Shown: positions 14,542 to 25,670 of the stretch, one piece after another
Layout: each line of letters opens with the position of its first letter
Numbering within the stretch: the stretch's first letter is position 1
DNA from: Lucifuga dentata
Lineage: Eukaryota > Chordata > Actinopteri > Ophidiiformes > Bythitidae
Assembly (NCBI GenBank): GCA_014773175.1
Contig: VXCM01003110.1
Location: forward strand, 1-64,000
Direction: 5' to 3'
DNA: 64,000 nucleotides
Notes under the pieces: generated by a model
The model's database searches: none
Told to the model about the DNA's origin: nothing
What the model saw: only the letters and a program-made list of their open reading frames with translations
Position numbers and translations under genes: made by a program

Positions 14542-17500
14542 GATTCAATCTCATGTTATATCTCCATCAGTCTGAAAGCAAGCGTGTGTGTGGGTGGTGG
14601 TGCGTTAACGCTACAATGTCATAACAAATCATGACAGCACATTAGCAGAGCAGACATCTTATTTGCCCATGCTCCGTTAGCTTCGAAATTCTATTTAATG
14701 ATCTGAAATTTTCTATAAACAAAAACCTGCTAAAGGACCAGTTCATCTATTCATAACGCAGCATGCCACTGCTGAATTTGCCAGATCTGCTGGCGAACGA
14801 CACACCGTTCCACTTACCTGAGCTGTGGGACAGGAAGGGTCTGTTCCTGGTGAGGCTTGGGGCCCTCCTAAGGCGAGGTGGATTTTTGGGGTTTGGGGGA
14901 ACTGTGGGAGGACTTGGCTGGTGGGGTGGAGAGAAGCACTTGGTGGGGCTTTGGGGTCCTGGTGGGATGACGAGACTGGTGGGGCTGATGGAGNGAGAAG
15001 CACTTGGTGGGGCTTTGGGGTCCTGGTGGGATGACGAGACTGGTGGGGCTGATGGAGGACTCGTGGTGGGGGAGGTCTGCCTTAGTGCAAGTCAGCGTGC
15101 TGCCATTCAAATGCAGATCTGCAGCGGAGAAGAGAATTCTTTCAAGTCTGCAAACAATGTCTGCTGCATCATTTCATGTGTCATTTCATCTCTTTAAATG
15201 GATTTAAAATTCATCAGGACAAGGCTCAGCAACACGTCAACAAAATGTTTCAAAACTATTACCTGATTACTTGTTATGTTTTATAGTGAATTAAGACATT
15301 TTCCCCCATAAATTGATTTTAATTGTCTAAGCATTTTATATAGGAGTAAAAATAAAAAATGCTGCTGGAGGTTTCTGAAACATTTTCTTGCCTTTGATAA
15401 TCAACACTGTGTTCTCCTCAGTGGGCACGTCATACAACATCTGTCTCACGCGGTGGCGAATCTTTTCTCGTGCAGGGTCCTCTTGGCCAAATTGCCCTTC
15501 TGGCTGATCCATGCATTGAAGCAGCATCTTGTCACGGGTAGGCCTCGCGTTCTTCTCCCTTTCCTATGCAAATGTGGGTGGGAAAATGCTCAAAGCTGTA
15601 CTTTGGATAATTGGAAACTTTCGAAGAATTTGATGTGGCTTACTGCTGAGCAGAAGCGGCACGAACCTTAAGTTCATTTGGATGTGGGCTGTCGTTGCTA
15701 TCTAGGTGGCTGCCAGACAGAGTGAAGCTGTAGATGTCTATTGAGGGATCACTAGGGGGTTTAGCCACCAAGGTGGCCTGCTCAAATGACATGGCGACTC
15801 CTGGACGGCTTGGGGACGCCGCAGAGCCAAACACACCTAAACATTGAGGGATGGTTGCATATAATTTAAACATACAAATGGAGAGGTGTAGACCACGCTG
15901 ACATGCTGAATTAAATCGTGATTGTGATGTGATTACGATTGTATGTGGTGAAAGAATTATTGGAAAACGAGGTCTATCGCAAGCTGCTTTTTGGCCGCAT
16001 TTCTTTGCAAACCAAACTAACTTTCGGAAGCGCCGTGTGGTTTCTTATAAGCTGCTGTAAAACGTGGTGCTAAACTAGAACAGTGTGACAGCAGACCAAC
16101 ATTAGAAAGAGAATGATGGCACATAAGGTCATTGATAAAGATGTGCAGACTGACCTTTTCCAATGACTCCTTCAGGCATGTCTGTGGCTGGCGAGTTCCT
16201 GCTGCTGCTGTGGCTCTGAGATCCTAATGGGCAAAGGAGATACTGAATTAATAATGACTAGAAGATACAAGCGACAGAGAGCAGAAAGGTTTTTAAGAAG
16301 AGATTTTTAAGTACTGGACTAATGAAATGTTGAAAAGTGGTCCTAGTCTATATTTCTATGCAGCGCAAGATTAAAAATAGGCCGCTGGCTGACCTTTGAC
16401 AGGCTTCAGAGCTCTGATTGGTTCACCACAGGATAGCTTGACCAAGGAAGGGGACGGACCTGTTGTACAAATCTCTTCCTCAGTTCTAATTGTTCCGTTT
16501 GAGTAAGCGACTCTCTGCCCCACAACACCCACCTCAGGTGACAAGTCATCTGTCAGAGAAATCCCTTGGGGAAAAAAGCAATGAATGAAAACTCAGATGA
16601 GATGCAGACCGACACGATGCAGCAGCAGCAAGGTCAATTCTTCTTATTTATACCTTGAAGGCTGCTGAAGTCCATGGATACAGAACCCCTCAGTTTTGCA
16701 GAAGGCATTCTTGCAACGCGAGGCTTCCTCGCTGAAGAGGCAGAGCTTCTCGGACTGTTGACAAGTATGACGAGTGAGATGTTACTGCATGTTGGAATAT
16801 CAGTCAACACCTCCTCGTGCAACACCGCGTGGTTATCAGATCGCTGCTTCACCTTCTCACCAGGTTTGGAATAACATTCGCTCAATTAGCTGAGACCTAG
16901 CAGACTAGAGAAACACAGCAAATGGCTCGAACACGAATGGCTCAAAATTCTTTCTGCTGGACAGTCATGAAAGCAAACATGAAGCAGCATAACACTGAAT
17001 AAAATGTTGCATCTTGTAAAAAGTTGTATCTGCTATATTCTCTTTGAACATTGTATATCTGTTATATTTGCTTTGTATTTTATGTCATTGTGTTTGTTTT
17101 TATGACTGCTAATTTGTAACATCCTGCCCAGGGACTGCGGCTGAAAATGAGCCTTTTTCTAAATCTGATACGTTTACACCAGTTGATTAATGTACATAGT
17201 CCCTGCGAAAATAAATCAGTAAATCAAAAGCACGCCTGAGCTGTCTGATGTCCTCGCACAGTCCTCATCAAACAGCTAATTATGCATTAAAAAAAAAAAT
17301 TCTACATGAACATGACACAAGTATGAACCACACATCTTAAAATGTGAAGGAGTTACAGTATATAGTAGCTACAGTAGTTATGGCGGTGGCAAAATAATAC
17401 AAAAAAATCTAAACTCTGCTATAAGATGTTGACATTTTACCTGATTTTGAGGCCGATGACGGTAGAGTTGGTGGGCGAGCACAGACTGGAAAGGCCGCTC

Positions 17501-20500
17501 TCGCTGGCTGAGCTCGTCAGCCTGGCAGAGGTGTAGAACGGTGAGTCTAAAGCCGAGTCCGGGCTGTCCAGGTCTGGACTGTTCAGGCTTGCCTTGGCCC
17601 TCTTCTTGGCAGCACTGTTGCGTAATGGGCGCAGCGAGTTCATCATCTATAAGCAATAAACATTGGCACAAATGAAAACTCTGGAGTAATCGACTAGATC
17701 CTTGTAGGCTTTGGTCATATACTGTAACACAGTAGAAGCCCTCAACATCATTTCATCATGTTTGCAAGAGTGACGAGCTGCAAACATATAATATGTGTAT
17801 AATACATGTTAACTCATAGCATGGATATAAACAACACCATAATGCACTGTAGTATACGCTGAAGGTTTTCCCCTCCAGCAATTTACGCAACATTAAGCTT
17901 TACATCATCTCCAGCTTAGATAGATCTTAAGTTTTTAGCAAAACTGTCTTTAATTGTGATTATATATAATCTTTACATATATAATTTGTACTCACATGCA
18001 CCTTCAGCCTCAGATCTCTCAAAGTTTGTCATGTTTCAGAAATTCAATGTTTGCTTACAAATTACAGCATACAGATGTCATACGTGAACAGACCTGTTAT
18101 GTTTGTGTGAAATATTACACCTCGCTCTCTCAACATACCTTTACATTTGAAATGAAATATCTTCTAAGAATTATCCTTCAGTACACTGGATGACATAATT
18201 TCCACAAGCCTTTACTGGTTGTTTTTTTTTGGCACAATGAAAGCTCTCGCTTCTCTGCTGAGGCTGCTCACCGTGGATAGTTGCTATATTTAACCTGCTT
18301 TATTTTTCTCCTGCTGCAGTTGAGCGTGTGGGGGTGGCTGCAGCGTTTTTGGGTACAAAACATTAGGGACTGTAACTGAGCCTTTCTAAAAAAAAAAAAA
18401 AAAANAAAAAAAAAAAAAAAAACAGCTGGTTTTGCTGACCTCCTGCACGTCCAGAGGGTCATCCTCTTCAGGCTCATGCATTGTATTGACGCTCACAGTG
18501 TCCAGTTCAACACTCCTCTCTAGCTGTTGGTTCTGGGGGCTGCCTGGACAGTTGGACCTCTGGCTGTTATGAAGTTGGGCCCGCTCTGTTGGAGGGACAA
18601 CTGGTGAGATGGAGAGGGATGTCCTGGTGCTGCACAGAGCCCGGCGGAATGATGAAGTAGAAGAAGAACTCCCCAGGGCAGCACGAAGAGGCCTGGGAGA
18701 GCATCTGCTGGAAATATTGTCTCCTGTAGGATGTAAGAATGGAGGTGAGGAAAAACTCACTTTGAAAATGATGCACTACATTTTTTTCCCATTCTGGTGA
18801 GAAAGCACATGTCCACTATTATCTTTTTACTAGATCACTATCCCCTTACCTGCTTTGTCTCTCCAGGGACTGAGGTCTCGCTGGAGAGGACTACTTTCTC
18901 TCTTGTTAGGCCATGTGTTAGACAAAGACAGGGAGGAGTCAACTTGACGGCGGGACAGTGTTGGAGTAAGCACGCTTCCCGGGAGCGTAGCCAGCGGGTA
19001 GGAGGGTAACAGAAAGGAGCTGGGTGTGGTCGGGTTAGAGGGCAGGGAAAAGGTGCGCTCAACGCTGGGATTCCTTGAGAACCTGGATGCCTTGGGTGCC
19101 ACTGCGAGACAAGATATTCATTTGCAAAGATTCATGAAATGATGTGTATAATGGGAATATGATGGGAATATGATTGAATCTTGAAAACTGAAAAAACAAA
19201 AGTTTGCATTGAAGTTTTTCCCAATTGCTCTTGCTCACCTGCTAAAAATGATGTTTAAAAGGATGGAGATTTTTGTAAAATGAGTCAAATACTTTTCAGC
19301 CCTTACCAACATCTGTTTCAGAGAAGTTGGTGCTTTTAAACATGTCAGGGTCTAAGTTGAGGCTTCCGCTTCTCCTGAGGCGTGCAGGGGACTCGCCTCT
19401 TCTGGTGGACTGAGGCCTCTGTGACTCTGCAGAACCTACGTAAATGCAAAATAGAACCCTGGCATTGTCACTCCACTCTAAACCCTTAAAGGATCATACT
19501 GGTAATTTTTTTTGCATGTTTGAGCCTAATATATTCAATTTTCATACCTGTTACGTTACTGACAACAATTTCCCACAGAATAAACTGTATATCAGCTTTC
19601 CTGATATTTTGCAAAATCTCTTAATATTGCAAAATCAAATATTCAAGCGATACACCCAACTTAAAAATCAAAGTTTCGCCTGCTAATAGTTATGCAAAAT
19701 TCTGAAGTCATGGTTGTTTAAATGTTTCGATAAATGCAGATCTTCTGGGACTATATTCCCAGGTGAAGACATACATTCACTCTGCGTTTTTTTTTTATTG
19801 CACTTAAACGCTAAAATTACTTAACTTAAAAAAAACCCCTGAATATACGTCTTGTTCGATGATGGATTACCTATCCCAAGAACATTTCAAGTATCAACAA
19901 GTTGATTTTAATACCATGCCAGAATAAACTGAAACCAATGGTGGCCTGGAAGGTAGGAAAAACATTTTTTAATTCGCTGTACTACACCGTTGAGCTGATA
20001 TGGTGCAGTGGACTCTATGCCATCTTGTGAGATGAGTAAAACAAACCTGCTCGTCTCAGGGCTTTTGGTGACGTGTGGCATGACGAGTCCTTTGACTCTG
20101 CACACTAATCCGGTTTAATGCTGCTGAGTCCAGCTGAATTGCTGATGACAATCGCTTAGTTATACCTGGTGCTTTATGTGGACTTCAAGGTTGAGGAAAA
20201 AGAAGGCAGCAGGGGAACTTACTGAAACTGGGTACGTAGGTCTCAGGACTCAGCTTGCTGGACAGGGGAAGGAAATCCTCACTTGCCACCTATGAGCAGG
20301 CAGAATTACACAATACTGTCACAATCATTTCCTGTGACGACAACAAGAAAGAATGAAGTTCAAACACAAATCTGAAGTGATCCTTCGAGAACGAGAGCGT
20401 CTGAGTAATTCCACCCACTGGCTTCAACAAAGGGATGCAGGAGAGATTTGACCAACCAAGACAAAGCAATGCCGGCCTTTGGGCCGATCTTCTGCTACTG

Positions 20501-22830
20501 TAAAGGGACACACCTCGATGCAAATTAAGTCTACTGTTCTCATGAAACTTTTACCGTCAGGATGCAATTGTGACACCTGTGAAACTTTGATCGAAGCTGA
20601 ATAAATGATGAAGAGGCTGAGTGATGGAGTAATGACAGATTTTTTGGATCATCGCTCACGTCATCCTTTGTGAGAGTCTGCGGCCGAGGTCAATCTCACT
20701 ACCTGATAGCCGCTCAACTCAAATTGCAGAGCACTCAGTATGATTGCAATCAACAGTGGAGCAGTAAATAAGGCCATGTTTAGAACCCTGTGATATTTCT
20801 AATTATGCTTCAAGCTCCCTCCAACAAATGCACTGTGTGGTAATGGTGTTGCTGGGAGACAGACTGCTGTAAACAGACAGTTTTCAAATGGAGGCTCTCA
20901 GCGAGGTAATAGCTCACACAACTAAATATGGTTGATTAATGTCTTGTGATTTTATTAAGTCATCAGAACCCATATTATTTATATTAGCATCATAGTAGGT
21001 GAATATTCAATGACTGTGTTTTTTACATAATAGAATATGCACTGCTTAATCAAATAAAGCATATACATAATGGTTATTTATAGTTTCTCAACAGGCATAT
21101 TTTAAAAAAGAGGCTTTAAAAAATAAGTCTGTATGTGTGTGTGTGAGACTATGCACACTCTGATGTGTGTTCTGCGCTGTCATGTGAATAATATACACTG
21201 GAGAGTTAGCTTTAAGATGACACCACTGAAGTTTGTCCAGTAAAATATGTAAATGTGTATGATATACCTGTTCTATTCTATCTAAATAGCACCAGAGAGA
21301 TGTAACTATATTTAAATCTTTTTTCCTCCCTAAACCATCCAAAACTCTGAGGAAATTGTCACCTCTGAGACATAATTAAAATGTATTTAAACTTAATAAC
21401 ATAAGCAATGGATAAATGATCGAGAACACAGCTTTTCAATGGTAAATAGATATTTCTGATGTTATGTGTGTGTGAGAATACAAATTTAATATGAAACGCA
21501 CTCCTAAAAGTTCAGTAAAACCAGTCAACAAGTGACTGATTAAGTCCTAATTCCTTTGGCTTTCAATGACTAATTTTAGGAACTTTTTTAAAAAAAACAA
21601 TGTGAACACAGCTTGTAGAGTGAGTAGCCGCTTCATTAATGTCCATCAATGACAACTAAAAGGACAAAATTTGCATCAGCTCTGTAAAATGTAAAAATGA
21701 CGTGTCACAGATATCCCCTTTCAGCAGACACAGCAACAGAAAGCTCATAACAGTCTACTCTCAATCCAGGACATAATAGCGATGTGACCCCCCACCTGTT
21801 CAGAGCACTTCCCGATGGGGGCGCCGCAGTGCTGGTCATTCTCAGTGGATGACAGGCTTGACATTTCCCAGGGTAGCTTGTTCTTCCCCTTACCAGCGCT
21901 GACTATCCTTCTCTGAAGTGGAACATCGTCGGTGAGGGAGCCCAAACTGCCATAGCCATACAACTGGTCAGAGTCTGGCTCGGTTCTGTAGCTCTTAGCG
22001 CTGCTTATCCGTCCTCCGTTAAGCACCCAGTTAAGGTCAGCTCCTGCACTATACTGTGGGGAGAACCGCTGTCCTGATTTGGGCATCACCAAGCCATACT
22101 CCACTATCCCCTCTGAGGAGAGTCTAGGAAGGACATGCCTTGCCCTTCTTGCCTGTACAGCTGCCATAAGACCCTCCACGTCCTCATTCAACTCAACCAT
22201 GTCCACGGCTTTCATCAAGGGTTGCTTTTTCCCAGTGTCGAGGCAATAATCGAAAACAGCAAACAGCTCAAGAGCTGCATGGCGTACCTTTCTTTTGCCG
22301 TCTGTCAGGTAGGGCGCGACCTCAAAACAGAGCTTGGGGATGTTGAAATCATTCCGAGGATGAGTGAGCAAAGCTGCAATAATGATGTTAAGGACATCTT
22401 CCCGAACCCTAGAATTCTTGTGCCTCAAGTTGTCGATGACAAGATCTAGTACGTGTTGTGGTCCAGCAGTTTTCATCAGCTGTCGAAATACATTCATATA
22501 TTCATTCCTGGTGACAGTTCGAGTGTCACCAAGGGCTCTGAGAGCCACTAAGACTATCTGCTTGAAATATTTGTCTGCACTGGAATCTAGTTTCTGAATG
22601 AGTAAGTTTAAAGCTTGTAAGGTGCCAAACAATACTTTAAAATTACTATCATCCAGAAGTCGGGAGATAAAATTTATGAACTCTTTAATACTGTCAGAAG
22701 GGACTGATTTCATGTCCACCTCTGAGAGGATGTTTTTGAGCTTTTCCACCCCATTTGTGCGATTTTGGTAATTCTTCAGGTCCAGAAGCTGCTCATGTAA
22801 CTCCTGGGAGATCAATCCTGGTATCATCAT
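11477..22830 (-). CDS. togaram1: TOG array regulator of axonemal microtubules 1 (crescerin)
   Basis: There are twenty-two coding exons on the minus strand: 22830-21796, 20289-20223, 19435-19307, 19101-18850, 18723-18440, 17643-17441, 16880-16654, 16549-16394, 16223-16155, 15836-15667, 15563-15392, 15118-14818, 14464-14347, 14156-14051, 13947-13712, 13572-13414, 13215-13089, 12917-12802, 12585-12429, 12286-12067, 11960-11874 and 11736-11477. Phases join to 1528 residues once one 63-base duplicate plus N (14931-14994) is dropped. TOG proteins bind tubulin and regulate microtubules in cilia. An N-terminal TOG (MMIPGLISQELHEQLLDL onward) corresponds to human TOG2. A Ser/Pro-rich linker follows with SAGKGKNKLPWE and PLRNSAAKKRAK, then two C-terminal TOGs (VKNLRSGVSRVAV; VNILVPAIVDNHLNSKN). 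Human TOG1 has no counterpart here. The first in-frame ATG is 22830. A likely 5' UTR exon ends at 23519. The exon ending 15392 uses a GC donor. Confidence 0.92.
13036..13072. repeat. (CA)n microsatellite
   Basis: A (CG)n to (CA)n run lies in a togaram1 intron just downstream of exon 13215-13089. Confidence 0.9.
14489..14539. repeat. (AC)n microsatellite
   Basis: About 50 bases of perfect AC lie in a togaram1 intron, 25 bases from the acceptor of exon 14464-14347. Confidence 0.95.
14931..15057. repeat. Duplicated 63-mer around an N inside a togaram1 exon
   Basis: Positions 14931-14993 and 14995-15057 are identical, with 'n' at 14994. They fall in the Pro-rich exon 15118-14818. Removing one copy plus the N (64 bases) restores the phase needed to join the flanking exons, so this is an assembly artefact. 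Confidence 0.92.
19500..19993. mobile_element. TTAA element, copy E (one end lost)
   Basis: It begins AGGATCATACTGG after TTAA at 19496-19499. It carries 'gcatgtttgagcctaatatattcaattttcatac', the 'ctgggactatattcccagg' block and 'ggcctggaaggtaggaaaaac', then breaks off without the second terminus. It lies in the togaram1 intron between 20223 and 19435. The right boundary is approximate. Confidence 0.75.
20290..21795. other. togaram1 first coding intron, no further features
   Basis: This is the AT-rich intron between the first two coding exons. No conserved exon, repeat boundary or RNA gene is recognised in it. Confidence 0.5.
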
Positions 22831-23650
22831 TGATCGTCTTATGGATGTGGTCAAATATGAGAATTGGAGGATGTAAACGCAATCCAGAGAGGATAATAGT
22901 ATTCCTCTGCTTTCTTCTGTGCTTCCATCCTGAGCATGTAGTGATGGAGAACCACAGTTCTAGATGGTCAATCTGTGAAGTCAAAATATATACGGTCTAA
23001 ATAAATAAGCATTTACTTAGAACAGTGAGGAGCAAAAGGTATCATAATGGCTTCGGTAACCGTGTGAATAAACGTGTTACATACGTCATGCAGTATAACT
23101 GATGGAGTGTGTTAATAAAAATCACGATCGATACAAAAGCATGAGCTTCTTTTGATTATGGCGAATATAGGCTCAACCACTTGTGGCTGTCAGCGGCACT
23201 TACATGCAGAACGGTTAAAAATAACACTCGCTGCGGTAAGTTCGTCGCTGCTAAAGTAACGTTACTTAGCTGTGAAGTATTTGGAAATGTCGCCTGTAAC
23301 CTTAACCAGTTACATGATATTACTGCAAAGCCCTGAGAGAGCTAACAATCCCTGACTAAACCTTAAGCAACCTAAGACGGAGACTACACAGAAGCTCAAC
23401 GTTAGCTAACGGTAACAAGCTGCGCTGAGCTAAATAACCTAGCTAAGTTATTCCACTAGTCGTGTTAGTTAGGTAAATACTGGTTAGCAAAGTTAGAAAA
23501 CGATTAAAAAAATTAAACCTTGCATTTCTTCAGCTCCTCCTTCGGTGTCAGTCGACGACGCTAACTAATGTTACGCCGTCCAAATGTCTATGTCATACTG
23601 CAGCAGCTACTGTTCTCACGGCGAAGACATTTTCCAGCTTGTTTTAGTTG
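22831..23650 (-). other. togaram1 5' UTR exons and intron
   Basis: A likely non-coding first exon ends at 23519 with donor AAG|gtttaa. A possible acceptor at 22960-22962 (ccatctag|AACTG) leads into the exon carrying the ATG at 22830. Reading upstream of that ATG is open only back to a TAG within that acceptor and has no other ATG. No TOG-like sequence is seen here. Confidence 0.45.
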
Positions 23651-23767
23651 GTAACTACAGTCCCGAACGTTTGGAAGCTACGAGGGTATTCACACCGAGA
23701 GAGCGCACACACACATACACACACACACTGGGGCAGCAAAATGGCGAATACGTGTAGCAAACGGAGC

Positions 23768-23781
23768 GCTTCCATGGTGAC
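23768..23781. promoter_or_regulatory. Candidate RFX X-box in the togaram1/klhl28 divergent promoter
   Basis: The sequence GCTTCCATGGTGAC fits the X-box form GYYNCC-AT-RGNAAC at all but one specified position. X-boxes bind RFX factors and mark ciliary genes. togaram1 is ciliary and its presumed first exon lies roughly 130 bases away. A YY1-like AAAATGGCG lies nearby at about 23739. The function is inferred. Confidence 0.4.
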
Positions 23782-25670
23782 GCGAGTCCAGGCGGTATCA
23801 TCATCATCACCATCATCATCATCAGCGAGTTGCAGCCATGTGATGAAGACTGAGGCAAACATATGGTGACAAACTTTAAAATAACAAGACCTAAACTCAA
23901 AAAAAAAAAAAAAAAANAAAAAAAAAAAAAAAAAAAGTAACACGTATAGCTTTTTGTTCCATATTTGCACTGTTCGTTAAGATTGTGCCACGGAAAAGTC
24001 ACAATATCATTAAATTACTATCCTTAGATATGAGTTTTTTTTTCACCTAAATGGAATGATGTCATTATTACTGTCAATTAACACCTGTGCCTTTCAATAA
24101 GTTAAAGTATTTACTTACTTTTCATTTTACTGCGGTCCAATATAACAACACCTCAAATTATGGCATCAGACTAGTTGAGTGAACAACTATTAGACAACAA
24201 CAACAAAAAAGTTTTATCAGTAATTGTCACTCAAGTATTTAAGTATAAGTAATAATTGTGAAGAACTGTGCCCCTATTAGAGTTGAATAATAAAACTGAA
24301 AACCACTAAAATTCCTCCCCACGGGGTGAAATAATTATAATCAAAGCTTGGGGACTCTTTTAGATGAAAGAGAAAAAGAAGAAATAATGTTTTTCGGAGA
24401 AAATAAGCTATAGACGTCACCTTGGGCTCTGGGAATTCGTGAGGGGCATTTTCACAACTTTTCGACATTTGTAATCGAAAAAAGAATCAGTCGGTACATT
24501 AATGCTAATGCTAAGCTAATGAAAATTAGCATTAGGTTCTTCCAAGTAAAGAACGTGGTTTTATCTTGAAAGTATCGGAAGTGGGTGTGCTGTTGTCGTT
24601 GTTTTTATCAGAGCAGCTCCGTGGCCCTGTGGCTCCGTGGGTTTAGGTTCGTCACTGTGTTGTTTTCCTGATAGCCGCCTGGGGTTCCCAGCACTGCAAA
24701 ATCCTTCATTACAGCGGCGCATCGAGTCCCAGGTTTGTATTTTGCAATTGTCTTAATAAAAGTGAATATTACCTGAATGCTACAACGTCGCGTTTTGTAT
24801 CTGTCAGCCATGTTACTGTATATCAATCAATGATGCAGCTAGCCACGGTAACCGTGTTTATTTTTAGCAGCTAACCTGCGCTGACTGCAGTGCATAGAAA
24901 AGCAGAAATAGGCACTGTGTAGTCACCGAAATCGATCATTGCTGATGCTTCACTGATGTCTTGTACTGTATGCTAAAGTTGCTTTAATGTGACATTCGTG
25001 GATTGATTTTTCGCTAAGTTACTGTTGATTTTACACTGTGTTAGCTAGCGCTGTAGCTATGTCCTGATGTCACGCTAGTCAAGAGGTAGCCAGTTTTGAT
25101 CTGGGAATGGGCATGTCCTCCCGTCAGAAAGCAAGTCAAGGCCTTAACCAACAAGCTAACATTTTCAGCTAACATTATTGAGACAGAAGGTAATGATGCA
25201 CAGCAGCGTATATTCAGTTTGCTCACGGATAATAACTTAATAATGACCCTGTAGTGAAATAACAAGGACTTTTTATATGAACGCGTTCACACTGTGTTGA
25301 GCCCTTCAGTTAGTAAGGCTGGTTAATGAAAAACTGCATACTAGATTAAGAAGATGATGCTTCTCTAACCACAACTGTAGGCTGCTAACATCTCGGCTTT
25401 GATTAATTTCTGGATTACTTCAAACATCCCTGTAAGTATCATACCGGCCAGTCATGTTTCCATAAGGTTTGTTTACGGCATGTTGCACAGGCTCATGTTT
25501 AGCTAATCTTCCAGTTTTGTAGTCTTTATGGATTAATGGCAGCTGGTCTGGGTGTTTCGTCATTGATTGTTCACCACACAGTTAATATGAGATATTAACA
25601 GATATTTACTGAAGCAGAAGCCTTTAGAAATGTCAACATGGCTCTGATCTGTGCTTTCCTGCACCCAGAG
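23782..25670. other. Divergent promoter and klhl28 5' region
   Basis: This is the spacer between two head-to-head genes. It holds a (CAT)n run near 23798-23824, a poly-A run with an 'n' at 23917, and then sequence that probably includes klhl28 5' UTR exon(s). No coding signal is seen before the klhl28 start codon. The putative final 5' intron ends at 25668 (ttcctgcacccag). Confidence 0.45.

Noticed and set aside
14818..15118. A biological tandem repeat in the Pro-rich togaram1 exon
   Set aside because: The two units are identical, abut an N and break the phase, so an assembly artefact is the simpler reading.
22831..22854. A longer start for togaram1 at 22854
   Set aside because: The codon there is TTG. 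The first ATG in frame is 22830.
25638..25670. An in-frame upstream ATG (MALICAFLHPE) for klhl28
   Set aside because: The bases just before 25671 form a splice-acceptor tract (ttcctgcacccag), and the conserved N terminus begins at MDQQ.
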